NCBI GenBank assembly: GCA_902791695.1
Contig: CADAWR010000004.1
Coordinates: forward strand, 1-64,000
Length of the DNA: 64,000 bases
DNA from: an uncultured Bacteroidota bacterium
Lineage (GTDB): Bacteria > Bacteroidota > Bacteroidia > Bacteroidales > P3
Direction: 5' to 3'
The notes beneath the pieces are model-generated. The model searched no databases and was not told the DNA's origin. It was given only the letters and a program-made list of their open reading frames with translations. This document shows positions 32,938-43,200 of the stretch, one piece after another (the stretch's first letter is position 1; every line of letters begins with the position of its first letter). A program made the position numbers and the translations under genes.

Positions 32938-34613
32938 CAGAAGTAGAGATAGTGCTTGTCAACACCGGCGAGCGCAAGATGGTGCCACAAGGCACAAAGG
33001 TGGCAGAACTGGCCGAGGAATACACCAAAGCCGTTATGGCCAAGGATGGCAAGGCGCCGTGGCCGATACTGGGCGCATTGGTCAACAACAAAGTTGAGCC
33101 GCTGCAGTACCGCATATACAACCCCAAGACAATACGCCTGCTCAACATCACCGACAGGCAGGGTTTCCGCCTTTACCGCAACTCGCTGCACTTCATGCTT
33201 TATAAAGCAGTGAGAGACTGTTTTCCGGAGGCAGAACTTCACATAGACCACTCGCTGCAGAACGGCTTTTACTGCCGTATCGAGGGCGAGAACCTGCCGA
33301 GCCAGATGGAAGTGTGCAGCACCGTGCGCGAGCGCATGATAGCCATACAAGAGGCCGATATTCCATTTGTATGCCGCACTATGCTGCTAAGCGATGCCAT
33401 CGAGCTTGTCCGTAACGAACGTATACCAAAGACACTCTATCTTCTGGAGCATTTGAGGCAGCTGTATATTGAAATGAACTTCCTTGACGGCACCGTGCAT
33501 AAGATAAGCGGCAAACTGGCGCCTTCGACAGGTTGCATACAGTGCTGGGACTTCAGGATCTTTGAGGAAGGCTACATGCTGCAGTGCGCAGACCCCGAAC
33601 ACCCTGACAAACTGTCGCTCTACTCCGACACACCGAAGCTCTTCTCCATATTCCGCGAGCACCACCAATGGGTTGACTTGATGCACATGTCTACCATCGC
33701 CGACTACAACCGAATAGTCTACAATGGCGGTGGACAGCAACTGATACTGCTTGCCGAAGCACTTCACGAGAAGAAATACGCCGAAATCGCCGACCAAGTA
33801 CGTCAAAGCGGCGCACGCATGGTGCTGCTTGCTGGGCCCTCCAGTTCCGGCAAAACTACATCGTGCCGCCGTTTGAGCGTACAGCTGAGCGTACTGGGCT
33901 ACGACGTATGCCAGCTGTCGCTTGACGACTACTTTATGGAACGCGAACGCACGCCTAAGCTGCCCAACGGTGAATACGACTTCGAGAGCATCGATGCCCT
34001 TGACATACCGCTATTGAATGAACAACTGCTTGCCCTCTTCCGAGGCGAAGAAGTGAAGATACCAACCTTCGACTTTATCAAAGGTGAGCCATACTACAGC
34101 GGCAAAACCCTCAAGCTAGGACCCCGCAGCATCCTCGTAGTTGAAGGTATTCATGCCCTAAACCCAAAGCTTACTGCACAGATTGACGAAAACCTGAAAT
34201 TCAAGGTGTACGTCAGCGCCCTGACACAGCTCTCCATTGACGACCAGAACATCATACACGGCACCGACAACCGCTTGGTGCGCCGCATAGTGCGCGACAA
34301 CAACTTCCGTGGATGGAATGCCTACGAGACAATCAGGCGCTGGCCTGAAGTTGTGCGTGGCGAACGCAAGCACATCTTCCCCTATCAAGAGAACGCCAAT
34401 GTAATGTTCAACAGCGCTCTGCTCTACGAACTCGGCGTCCTGAAACGCTACGCCGAGCCTCTGCTCAAGCAAGTACCGGAAGACTGTTCGGAATACTCCA
34501 TTGCACGCCAGTTGCTGGACTTCTCGGAACTTCTGCTGCCGGTAGACGACAAATTCATACCCTACAACAGTATTATGCGCGAGTTCCTTGGAGGGTCGGC
34601 ATTTGCTTACTAA
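32934..34613 (+). CDS. TGS-domain uridine-kinase-like nucleoside kinase
   Basis: 559 residues. The N-terminal TGS-like region (IVLVNTGERKMVPQGTKVAELAEEY) is followed by a threonyl-tRNA-synthetase-like second domain (ITDRQGFRLYRNSLHFMLYKAV ... FPEAELHIDHSLQNGFYC). At ~300-500 is a uridine kinase/phosphoribulokinase P-loop domain (LLAGPSSSGKTTSCRRL, LSLDDYFMERERTP, VVEGIHALNPKL). This three-part layout is common in Bacteroidetes and annotated as uridine kinase, but the substrate is unproved. It is translationally coupled to pepP and ends tail-to-tail (4-bp overlap) with aroK. Confidence 0.88.
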   Translation: MTEVEIVLVNTGERKMVPQGTKVAELAEEYTKAVMAKDGKAPWPILGALVNNKVEPLQYRIYNPKTIRLLNITDRQGFRLYRNSLHFMLYKAVRDCFPEAELHIDHSLQNGFYCRIEGENLPSQMEVCSTVRERMIAIQEADIPFVCRTMLLSDAIELVRNERIPKTLYLLEHLRQLYIEMNFLDGTVHKISGKLAPSTGCIQCWDFRIFEEGYMLQCADPEHPDKLSLYSDTPKLFSIFREHHQWVDLMHMSTIADYNRIVYNGGGQQLILLAEALHEKKYAEIADQVRQSGARMVLLAGPSSSGKTTSCRRLSVQLSVLGYDVCQLSLDDYFMERERTPKLPNGEYDFESIDALDIPLLNEQLLALFRGEEVKIPTFDFIKGEPYYSGKTLKLGPRSILVVEGIHALNPKLTAQIDENLKFKVYVSALTQLSIDDQNIIHGTDNRLVRRIVRDNNFRGWNAYETIRRWPEVVRGERKHIFPYQENANVMFNSALLYELGVLKRYAEPLLKQVPEDCSEYSIARQLLDFSELLLPVDDKFIPYNSIMREFLGGSAFAY

Positions 34614-35083
34614 AGCTGCGGGGCAAGCCCGTCAACAACAATGGGAGCGCGGAGGTAGAAAACTTCGCGCTCTTTTATTTGAGTCTCTATCTTGGCACGC
34701 ACCTCGTCGTGTGTCAACCCTTGCATAAGAGGTCTCGGATTGCGGCTGTTCAAGGCTCGTTGCAACAGACTGTCCACGGTCATCTGCAGATATATTGCAG
34801 TGCCATTAGCCAAGATAAAGTCCATGTTGCCGTTATGGCACGGGGTGCCGCCACCGGTGGCAACAACCACATTGTCAAGGGAGGCGGTATCGTGCAGCAT
34901 CTGTGTTTCAAGCTTGCGGAACGCTGTCTCGCCAAACTGCGCGAAGAAACGCGGCACCGTATAGTGATAGCGTTCCTCGAAAGCACGGTCGAGGTCAAGA
35001 AACTCCATTCCACGCTCGGCAGCCAGACGGCGTCCGAAGGTGGTCTTGCCGCTGTACATATACCCTACAAGATAGTACTTCAT
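34610..35083 (-). CDS. aroK: shikimate kinase
   Basis: 157 residues. It phosphorylates shikimate in the aromatic pathway. P-loop GYMYSGKTTFGRRLA, then FLDLDRAFEERY with the DxD shikimate/Mg motif, FRKLETQ, VVATGGGTPCHNGN (GGG shikimate-binding loop) and the lid arginine RPLMQG. Slightly short but complete. Its start overlaps the recN stop by 4 bp, the last gene of a sufS-recN-aroK transcription unit. Confidence 0.95.
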   Translation of the reverse strand: MKYYLVGYMYSGKTTFGRRLAAERGMEFLDLDRAFEERYHYTVPRFFAQFGETAFRKLETQMLHDTASLDNVVVATGGGTPCHNGNMDFILANGTAIYLQMTVDSLLQRALNSRNPRPLMQGLTHDEVRAKIETQIKEREVFYLRAPIVVDGLAPQL

Positions 35084-36732
35084 GCCATCAGCTCCTTTGC
35101 CGTCTGTAACGCCGCCGCTGTCGGTGGGTCACTGCTGAGCATAACAGCAACCTCTGTTATACGTTCATCCGCAGACAATTCCCTTATACACGACACCGTT
35201 CGCTCGCCGTCAGTCTCCTTGTAAACCTTCTGGTGCTGGCCTGCCTTGGCGGCAATCTGCGGCAGGTGCGTTATCGCCACCACCTGCATCCGTTCCGCCA
35301 TGCGGCACATAATGCGGCCAACAGCACTCGCTATGTCACCCGAAACACCTGTGTCAATCTCATCAAATATAATGGTTGGCAGCAGTGTGCGCGAAGTATG
35401 CATGCTCTTTATTGCCAGCATCAGGCGCGACAGCTCGCCGCCCGACGCCACCTTGGCCAAATCGCGCAACTCGCCACCCTTGTTGGCATTGAACAGGAAG
35501 GCTACCGCATCATGTCCATTGGCACCATAGGTGGCCGTGGCAGTCAGTTCCACACTGAAACGGGCCTCCGGCATACCAAGCTCGTGCAAAGTTGGCAGTA
35601 TGCCTTTCGCCAAACCCTCTCCGGCTTTATGACGCGCCTTGGTAAGCTTCCCTGCAGCCTCCTGCACTATAGCAAACGCCTTGTCGACACGTTCCATCAA
35701 TGCCTCAATGCGGCTGTCGAGGGTCATGATAGCTTGCAGACGCGCGTCAAGTTCATCGCGCAAAGCTATCAAGGCCGCCACATCCTCCACGCCATGCTTC
35801 TTCTCCAGGCGGTATATCAGTGCCAAACGGTCATCTACCTGCTGCTGCCTTTCGGGGCTGTATATCACGCCGTCGGCGGCCTCAAGCAGACTGCTGTCGA
35901 CATCGTCAAGCTCAATGAGCGCCGAATCAAGACGCGCCAACAGCTCTGCGGCATCCTTATGGTAATCTGCCACATGAGACAGTGCGCTTTTAGCCCGTCT
36001 TAGCCGTGCCAGCACTGCCTGCTCGGTGTCGTCATCAAGCATGGCAGCGGCTGTCGCCAACCCTTCGCGCACCGCCTCAGCGTGCGCCAACAGCTGCGAC
36101 TCCTGCTCCAACTCAAGCTGTTCGTCGGGAGCCAGACGGGCATCGTTGAGCTCGTCGAACTGGAACTGCAGATAGTCCTGCTCCTTGCGGTTCTGCGCCT
36201 CGGTGGCGGTCAGTGTCTCCAGTTCCCGCTTCAGCGAAGCATACTCCCGGTAGGCGTCGCGATAAGCAGCCAGTTCTTTGCCGCCCGCGAGCGTATCTAA
36301 CAGTGCCAGCCGGTAGCCGCTGTCGGCAAGTGTGAGCGTCTGATGTTGGGAGTGTATGTCGATTATCCTTGTGCCCAACTGCTTGAGGAACGGCAGCTGC
36401 ACCGGTGTGTCGTTGACGAAAGCGCGGCTTTTGGCCGATGGCAGTATCTCGCGGCGCAGTATTAGGCGATCGTCGTAGTCGACGTCGGCCTCAGCAAAAA
36501 GCCCCTCAAGCCCCAGTCCGGCAATATCGAAGGTCGCCTCCACCACGCACTTGCGATCCTTCTCGGCCAACACAGCTGTGTCGGCACGCTGGCCGAGCAG
36601 CAGGCCCAAGGCTCCGAGCATGATGCTCTTGCCCGCTCCAGTCTCGCCAGTGATGGCGACAAAGCCCCCGTCGAACCGGATGTCCGTCTGGCGGATGAGC
36701 GCATAGTTTTCAATATGTAAAGTCTGCAACAT
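35080..36732 (-). CDS. recN: DNA repair protein RecN
   Basis: 550 residues. SMC-like ATPase of double-strand break repair. Walker A GETGAGKSIMLGALGLLLGQRAD near the N-terminus, a long central coiled coil (~150-370), and the C-terminal signature VASGGELSRLMLAIK with Walker B LPTIIFDEIDTGVSGDIASAVG followed by VVAITHLPQIAAKAGQH. Normal length. It sits 2 nt after sufS. Confidence 0.97.
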   Translation of the reverse strand: MLQTLHIENYALIRQTDIRFDGGFVAITGETGAGKSIMLGALGLLLGQRADTAVLAEKDRKCVVEATFDIAGLGLEGLFAEADVDYDDRLILRREILPSAKSRAFVNDTPVQLPFLKQLGTRIIDIHSQHQTLTLADSGYRLALLDTLAGGKELAAYRDAYREYASLKRELETLTATEAQNRKEQDYLQFQFDELNDARLAPDEQLELEQESQLLAHAEAVREGLATAAAMLDDDTEQAVLARLRRAKSALSHVADYHKDAAELLARLDSALIELDDVDSSLLEAADGVIYSPERQQQVDDRLALIYRLEKKHGVEDVAALIALRDELDARLQAIMTLDSRIEALMERVDKAFAIVQEAAGKLTKARHKAGEGLAKGILPTLHELGMPEARFSVELTATATYGANGHDAVAFLFNANKGGELRDLAKVASGGELSRLMLAIKSMHTSRTLLPTIIFDEIDTGVSGDIASAVGRIMCRMAERMQVVAITHLPQIAAKAGQHQKVYKETDGERTVSCIRELSADERITEVAVMLSSDPPTAAALQTAKELMA

Positions 36733-36734
36733 GG

Positions 36735-37937
36735 CTATTGTAGCATAGGCATTATACGGCGGAGTGCGGCGACAAGGGCGTCGACCTCGGCGCGGGTGTT
36801 ATAGACGGCAAAACTGGCACGGACAGTTCCGGGTATGCCGAAGCGGTCCATGACAGGCTGCGTGCAGTGGTGTCCTGTGCGCACGGCAATGCCGAACTGG
36901 TCGAGCAGCGTGCCCACATCGTAGGGATGGCTGTCTCCAACAAGGAACGACAGCACCGAAGTTTTCTGCGGAGCGCTGCCAAAAAAGCGTATACCCGGAA
37001 GCTCGGCGAGGCTCTGTGTAGAATAGGCCAACAGATCGGCCTCCTGGGCGGCGATGGTCTCAATACCCATGCCTTGCATGAACTCTATGGCCTTGCCAAG
37101 CCCAATGACGTCGCCCACCGACGGGGTACCAGCCTCAAACTTGAAGGGTAGCTCATTGTAGGTGGTGCGCTCGAATGTCACCTCGCTTATCATCTCTCCC
37201 CCACCCTGGTACGGCGGCATCTCGCCGAGCAGTTCCTCGCGCCCGTACATCACGCCAACGCCCATCGGGCCGTACATCTTGTGGCCCGAGAAGCAGTAAA
37301 AGTCGCACCCCAGAGCCTGCACGTCGACCAGCATGTGCGACACCGCCTGCGCACCGTCGACCAGCACCGGCACACCGTGCGCATGTGCCATAGCGACAAT
37401 CTCCTTTATCGGGTTGACGGTTCCAAGTGTGTTCGAAGCATGACAGACAGCCACAATCCTTGTATGCTCGTTGAAGAGTGCCTCGCAGGCCTTGAGATCC
37501 AGCACCCCTTCGTCGCTGAACGGGATGGGGCGCAGCGTAGCACCTGCCAGCTGCCACGGCACAATGTTGCTGTGATGCTCCATGCCGGAAACAATAACCT
37601 CGTCATCGCCCTTAAAATAGCGCTTGGCAAACGACGACGCCACGAGATTGATGCTCTCCGTAGTGCCGCGCGTGAAAACAATCTCGTAATGGTGGCGGGC
37701 TCCTATGAGCGCCTGCACCTGGCGACGCACCTTCTCGTAAGCCTCCGTAGCCTCGGCGGCCAGATGGTGGGCACCACGGTGGATATTGGCATTGCCGTGA
37801 CGGTAATATTCATCAAGCGCATCAATCACAGCCGACGGCTTCTGCGTCGTGGCTGCGTTGTCGAGGTACACCAGCGGATGGCCATGCACCTCGGTATTGA
37901 GTATAGGAAACTGATTGCGAATATCTTGCGTATCCAT
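36735..37937 (-). CDS. sufS: cysteine desulfurase, SufS type
   Basis: 400 residues from ATG 37937; a GTG two codons upstream is possible. PLP enzyme that takes sulfur from cysteine for Fe-S assembly. Class-V aminotransferase features: YLDNAATTQKP, HRGAHHLAAEAT, GTTESINLVA, MEHHSNIVPWQ, the PLP-lysine motif FSGHKMYGPMGVG, and the catalytic-Cys loop RTGHHCTQPVMDRFG. The 'GHHC(A/T)QP' loop marks the SufS group as opposed to IscS. No sufBCD genes lie next to it. Array P2 lies about 43 nt upstream of the start. Confidence 0.95.
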   Translation of the reverse strand: MDTQDIRNQFPILNTEVHGHPLVYLDNAATTQKPSAVIDALDEYYRHGNANIHRGAHHLAAEATEAYEKVRRQVQALIGARHHYEIVFTRGTTESINLVASSFAKRYFKGDDEVIVSGMEHHSNIVPWQLAGATLRPIPFSDEGVLDLKACEALFNEHTRIVAVCHASNTLGTVNPIKEIVAMAHAHGVPVLVDGAQAVSHMLVDVQALGCDFYCFSGHKMYGPMGVGVMYGREELLGEMPPYQGGGEMISEVTFERTTYNELPFKFEAGTPSVGDVIGLGKAIEFMQGMGIETIAAQEADLLAYSTQSLAELPGIRFFGSAPQKTSVLSFLVGDSHPYDVGTLLDQFGIAVRTGHHCTQPVMDRFGIPGTVRASFAVYNTRAEVDALVAALRRIMPMLQ

Positions 37938-37979
37938 TATCACTTATTATATTATCAAACCACTGATTTACAATCCCTT

Positions 37980-38089
37980 CTCCGCACTCTCTCCGTACCC
38001 CCTCCGTACCCGCTCCGTACTCCCTCCGACTGGAAGTCAGAGAAACGTCGAACCAGCAACGGTTTTGCGACGTTCAGGCCTCGGAGTAG
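37980..38089. repeat. 11-nt-phased CpG array P2 (ten units)
   Basis: CpG at 37983, 37994, 38005, 38016, 38027, 38049, 38060, 38071 and 38082. The expected tenth at 38038 is CA, and all other spacings are exactly 11. The first four units (CTCCGTACCCC, CTCCGTACCCG, CTCCGTACTCC, CTCCGACTGGA) are nearly those of P1. The second half is degenerate but keeps the phase. It also holds the short inverted repeat AACGTCG/CGACGTT (38044-38050, 38068-38074). It lies between sufS (5' side) and the DedA stop. Confidence 0.87.
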
Positions 38090-38099
38090 ATACAGATAA

Positions 38100-38846
38100 T
38101 CATTTCTTTCGGCGTTTAATCATATACCGCACAACAAAGAACGCCACCACTGCCACAAACACGGCGACGATGATGATACTCAGCTGGCGGCTATACTGCT
38201 CGATGACCGTCGGGTCGGCAGCCTGATAAGCAAGCCATCCCAGAAGGGCAAGCACGCAATTCCATGCCAGCGCGCCGAGGGTGGTGAAGAAGGCAAACGA
38301 CAGCATATTCATTCGGGCAAGACCTGCGGGGATGGATATCAGCTGCCGGATGACAGGTATGAAGCGGCCCACGAGAGTAGACACCACACCATGATCGTTG
38401 AAGTAGCGTTCGGCACGTTCCAATTTCTCTTCGGAGAGTTGCAACATGCGTCCCAACCGGCCACGCGCGAAAGCATAGATGATGGGGCGGCCCAGCCACA
38501 TGGATAGCAAGTAGTTTATTATTGCTCCCAGCAAGGCACCCAAGGTGCCTGCCAGTACCACCAGCCATACCTGCATGCCGCCCGCGCTCTCAGGATTGCA
38601 GGCCACATAAACAGCCGGGGGAATGACCACCTCTGACGGGAAGGGTATGAACGAACTCTCGAGGGTCATGAGGGCTCCCACGGCAAGGTAATTCATGTTG
38701 GCATCATACCAGTGGAGCAGAGATGCCACCCAGCCTGTGGAGGCTGTGTCGCCACGGACAGCCTCGGCCACACCGGCGGCATCCTGCGCGGATATGCCCA
38801 ATGTCAAAAATGACAAGAAAGACAAAAGGATAATTGCCTTTTTCAT
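38100..38846 (-). CDS. DedA family membrane protein
   Basis: 248 residues. An N-terminal signal-like segment (IILLSFLSFLTLGISAQ) precedes the DedA/SNARE-associated core: MTLESSFIPFPSEVVIPPAVY (the membrane re-entrant 'E..FP.PSE' motif), LGALLGAIINYLLSMWLGR, and FNDHGVVSTLVGRFIPVIRQLISIPAGLARM (the conserved GRF-P-R--PAG motif). C-terminal transmembrane segments and a basic tail KRRKK follow. Members are proton-dependent transporters or lipid (undecaprenyl-P) scramblases; which applies here is not decidable. Its start overlaps the TPR gene stop by 4 bp. Confidence 0.92.
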   Translation of the reverse strand: MKKAIILLSFLSFLTLGISAQDAAGVAEAVRGDTASTGWVASLLHWYDANMNYLAVGALMTLESSFIPFPSEVVIPPAVYVACNPESAGGMQVWLVVLAGTLGALLGAIINYLLSMWLGRPIIYAFARGRLGRMLQLSEEKLERAERYFNDHGVVSTLVGRFIPVIRQLISIPAGLARMNMLSFAFFTTLGALAWNCVLALLGWLAYQAADPTVIEQYSRQLSIIIVAVFVAVVAFFVVRYMIKRRKK

Positions 38847-40255
38847 TGCTTTGCGTTTTTATTGTTGTTTTCGTTTGGTAGCAGTTCAAGAAGCGGCGCC
38901 ACTCGGGGATTGTCCCACATCTCGGGGCAGAGCTCGCGGAGTAGGCTTGGGTGCACGTCGGGGAGAATGCGCCGCAGGCGGTTGTAGCGGTTGGTGTAGT
39001 AGTAGGCCGCAGCAGCATAGGTACTGTAGAACAGGTCATGAGGATAGAGCTCGAGAGATTCCTCGGCGAAGTCTATGAGAAGGCTGTAGTTGCCGTGACT
39101 GAAAAGGAAAAGCGTATAGAAACGGCAGTGATGCTCGGAGCATCGCTCAGAAGAGATGATGCGCTCGAAGAAGTCGGATGCAGCATCCACATTGTCGCGA
39201 CAGTCGTAGACCATCGCCATGCAGAGCAGCGCGTCGGCGCATTCCGGGTCGATGGATATTGCCTTGCGTGCCGATGCAAGAGCGGCAGCATCGTCTTCAA
39301 GCCTAAGCTGGCAAAGGCCTAGGTTGGCCAAGGTATCGGCATCCCTGGGGTTCTCGTCGAGCGACTTACGGAGATATGGCACAGCTGTCTCGAAGTTATC
39401 GTGACGCATGAAGAGCTGGCCAAGGGCACGGTAGAGCTCGCCACGGTCGGGAGCACTGTCGAGAGCACGCGTAAGGGCAGTGGCAGCATCGCCAATCTTG
39501 TCCTGTTGTTCATAGGCCAGCGAGAGCTCAATATAGGCCGAGGTGTAATTCTTATCGATAGCCAGAGCATACTCGAAAGCATCTACAGCGCGCTCGCAGA
39601 GAGAGAGGTCGCGGCAGACGCATCCGAGGCAATACCAGCCAATCTTGCTATAGGGATGCTCGCCAACATAGAGGTTCAGAAACTCGTAGGCCTCGTCGCA
39701 GACGCCGGCCTGTTCACAGGTGTCGAGGTAGGTGCAGAGCATCTGCTCGTCGTAGGAGTCGGTGCGGAATGCCTTGAGATAGTATTCGATGGCCTGATGC
39801 CACTGCTGGCCACGATAGTACTCCTCGGCAATATTGGCATAGATGCGGCCGAGCTGCCATCCGTCTTCGGCGGCGCGGAGATAATATTTGATGGCTTTTT
39901 CACTCTCGCCCATCTCACTGTATACAACGCCGAGCGAGTAGGAAACATCGGTATCGGATGGATCTTGATTCTCGAGTGCTTGCAGAAGCGACAGGGCTTT
40001 GGCATTCTCCTTGTTTAGGACATACCAATGTGCACGCCTTATCTTCATCTCTATGCTATCGGGATATAAACGCTCGCCAAGGTGAATGGCAGAAATTAGC
40101 GGTTCCTTGTCATCTACCTCGAGATAATAGTCGATTATCATCTCGAGCTCATCGATGTCGTAGAACTGCATCTTGCCTTGCATGACAGTACTTTCGAAGT
40201 CAAGCACAAGTTGTTTCACCTCATCGTCATAGTTTGTAAAGCGGTCGTTATTCAA
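38843..40255 (-). CDS. tetratricopeptide repeat protein
   Basis: 470 residues from a TTG start (no in-frame ATG upstream; the next Met is ~20 codons in). No signal peptide. At least eight TPR units from about residue 110, e.g. VSYSLGVVYSEMGESEKAIKYYL, AFEYALAIDKNYTSAYIELSLAYE, RALGQLFMRHDNFETAVPYL, LANLGLCQLRLEDDAAALASA. The family is usually a scaffold for protein contacts. The position between sprA and DedA in one operon suggests a possible cytoplasmic role tied to the envelope (inferred). The start codon lies inside an 8-nt tandem repeat. Confidence 0.85.
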   Translation of the reverse strand: MNNDRFTNYDDEVKQLVLDFESTVMQGKMQFYDIDELEMIIDYYLEVDDKEPLISAIHLGERLYPDSIEMKIRRAHWYVLNKENAKALSLLQALENQDPSDTDVSYSLGVVYSEMGESEKAIKYYLRAAEDGWQLGRIYANIAEEYYRGQQWHQAIEYYLKAFRTDSYDEQMLCTYLDTCEQAGVCDEAYEFLNLYVGEHPYSKIGWYCLGCVCRDLSLCERAVDAFEYALAIDKNYTSAYIELSLAYEQQDKIGDAATALTRALDSAPDRGELYRALGQLFMRHDNFETAVPYLRKSLDENPRDADTLANLGLCQLRLEDDAAALASARKAISIDPECADALLCMAMVYDCRDNVDAASDFFERIISSERCSEHHCRFYTLFLFSHGNYSLLIDFAEESLELYPHDLFYSTYAAAAYYYTNRYNRLRRILPDVHPSLLRELCPEMWDNPRVAPLLELLPNENNNKNAKQ

Positions 40256-40285
40256 TGTGTTAATGTGTTAAAGCGTTAATGTGTG
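40253..40285 (-). repeat. 8-nt tandem repeat across the TPR-gene start
   Basis: Plus strand AATGTGTT, AATGTGTT, AAAGCGTT, AATGTGTG: four 8-nt units filling most of the 36-nt gap between sprA and the TPR gene. The TTG start codon of the TPR gene is in or beside the first unit. Slippage by one unit would change the leader length or the reading frame of an upstream start. Confidence 0.7.
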
Positions 40286-40291
40286 AGTGGT

Positions 40292-43200
40292 TTAGAATGA
40301 GAATCGTATGGTCAAGCCACCTTTGGTGGTGGAATTGGGATAAGCATTGGAGATATATGGGGTATTGATGTTTGTCTGGAAGAAGGCCCGTACTGTGAGG
40401 TATGTGGTGAGGGCATACTCAGCACTGAGCTCAGCCATCCACACAGAAGAGCCTGAAGATATCTGCGAGACATTCTGGTTAATCTTGCGGATATTGGTCA
40501 TATTGCTGTTGTAGGTGAGGTTGAGCTGCAGCACAATATCGCTTTTTACATCAATGGGCATGCTGCCTATCTTGAGCTGGAAGCCTACGTCTTTGAAGCG
40601 GTAGCCCGCGCCAAAGGTGACACCGTCGCGGGTAGTCTCAGTGAGCTGATTGTTGCTGAACGAAAGCGCCAAAGTGCGGTTCTTCTGCAGCGAGAAGTTG
40701 AGCTGCACACTGTTGACCATGTTCACCGAAACCCTAATGAGCGGGTTGAACTGTTCACTTATCTGCACACCGTTCATAGATACCGGCGGCAAATAGTCGC
40801 CAGTGTTGTTAAGCACCGTTTCCATGCCATAATCGTAGTCGCTGAGGTTCGAGATGGCAGCATCAGTATAAAAATTGCCGACACTATAGGTAGAGGCATA
40901 ACGATGCGAGATGCTGATGTTGGTGAACCATTTTTTGAGGAACTGTACCTTATTAAGGCCAGTGTAGTTGACATTCCAGTTAGGCAGGGGGAACTTCATG
41001 AACGGTGAGAAACTAGATTTGGCGGGGTCGTTACCGAGATATGTAGCAAGGAATGAGGTGAGCAGCACAGTCTGCGAGTTGGCACTGTAGCCTGCAGGAT
41101 AATAGGTGCCGTTCATTGTGTCAAGCACCATCTGGCTACTGTATGCGTCCGGATTGGCATCGGCAAGGCGTTGCGCAACGACAATGCGGTTGTCGATGAA
41201 ACGCTGATAGAGCTCGTCTGGCTTGGTGAATGCGGTGAGGAAACTCCAGGTCGTTGTAGTATATGAACCCATGCGCATATAGGAGAGCGGACCATCTACC
41301 TTATCGATGGCTCTGCTGTACTTGTAGTAGTACTCTTCGCGGGTGGTGTAGTTCTGCGTAGCTGTGATGTCTATCTTGAAGTCACGTATAGGTTCCACTG
41401 TGGCTTGCATGGTCAATGTGCGGTTGGATGTCATCTCATGCGGCGTGTTGAAGAGGCTATCACGACTCAAAAGGTCATATCGCAACAGGTCATTCACAAT
41501 ATCCTGATTGTAGCCGAGGATGTACCCTATGCCAGGAGTCCAAAAGGTGCGCGGATCAAGGCCTACAAACATAGGCTCACCCATATACCCCGGCAGACGG
41601 GAACCGTTGGTGACGTTGTACTGAACGTTGAGGTTCTTGACGCCGGTAACAAAGCGAAGTGCGAAATAGCCGACCTCCTTAAGCGCTTCCATGAACTTGG
41701 CATGACGCAGACTGTCGGCAGCAGCAAGCGAGTCTTGGGCGCTCATCTGGTTGGCGGGCTTGGCAGGCCTACGGTTTTTATTGCGGTCGTTGGCCTTGCT
41801 GCTGGCAGGAGGCTCGTTGGCCTTGCGCAACAATGGCACCTTATTGTATAGCGTTGTTAGTGTAGCTGTAGCGGTAGCCTGCATGGTGGTGGAGTTCTGT
41901 AGTGTAGCACCCATGGAAGTGAGTGCGGCAGTGGTGCCGAGGTAGGTGTAGTTAGTACGATAGGTCAACGGAACTCGCAGGAAGTCCATGTAGGGAAGTT
42001 TATTGATCGGTAACTCATAGTTGGCTGATATCGACTGCTGGAACTGCTGCATTGTACCAGCGTTGAGGATAGAGCGCCAAACCGAGTCGGAGGCCGAGGG
42101 ATTGTCTATCCGGCCTATCGGTTCGTCAATGCGGGCATTTGCGTTAGCTGTATACTGTATGCGGAAACTGCGCGACAGGTCGTAGTTGACCCCGTAGTTG
42201 CGCTGCCATGTGAACTGCTTGTACCATGTGGGCTTGATGATGACCATAGCGGCACTCTTGTTGCGCAGCAAAGTCTCCTCGAAGTCTCGGTATATCTCGG
42301 TGGAGAAGCTTAGGTTCTTAGGCACATAGTAGAAGTTGATATCTTTAATTATCTTCCAGTTCTTGTTCTTAAATAGACTAACCTTATCGAATGGCTTGAC
42401 CTCCTTGGGCTGAGGTGAGTAAGTGTACGAGAAGCCGCCGCGATGCTGGTCTTTGCTATAACGCTCGATGTCTTCGTCGGAGAGTCGCTCACGGCTGTAG
42501 GCATAGGAGAGCGAGAAATTCTCTACATCATAGAAATGCGGTTTGAGGGCGTTTTTGCCGACACGATCCTTGTGGATATTTGAGAATGTGAGATTGGTAG
42601 CCGACTTACGGCGCTGTGTCATATGACGGATACTGTCGCGTTCGGCAGCAGTGCGATATGTAGCCAAATCGTCGTACAGACGCACATCAGGGTTAAGCGG
42701 GTTGTATTCTGGGCTGCCGATATCACGGCTGTAGTCGATGTATAGAGGAATGTGCAGACCCCATGTTTCCGGCAAAAATTTGCCAAGTTCCATGTCTAGG
42801 GTGGCCTGGAAGTTGAAGTTGTTAATCAGCTCTTCCTTGATGAGCGGGTCTTCAAGGTTGCCGAAGTTAGCGGTAGTATATGAGCCATATAGTGAAAGGT
42901 TTCCTACGTCAGCAAGCGACGTGCGAGCCAGCGCCATCGCTGCCCAGCCTCCTTTGTTTATATAGTCGGAGAGCCTTAATTCATTTATCCACACAATTGC
43001 CGATTTTGGCATCATGTCGTTGCCGTCATCCAGACTCTGCTTTCTCGGATTGCGGATGCCTATCATGATAACCTTAACCTTGCCAAGGTTAGGATTGCCA
43101 AGCACAGTATATTTCTTCCCGTCCTTCATTTCTGTGTAAATCAACGAGGGAGAATATCCGCCATCGCCAGCACGTATCTTTATGTTACGGTTTGTCTTTA

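Noticed and set aside
32934..34613. Threonyl-tRNA synthetase fragment
   Set aside because: Only the TGS and second-domain similarity is shared; the C-terminal part is a complete P-loop kinase domain and the gene is intact.
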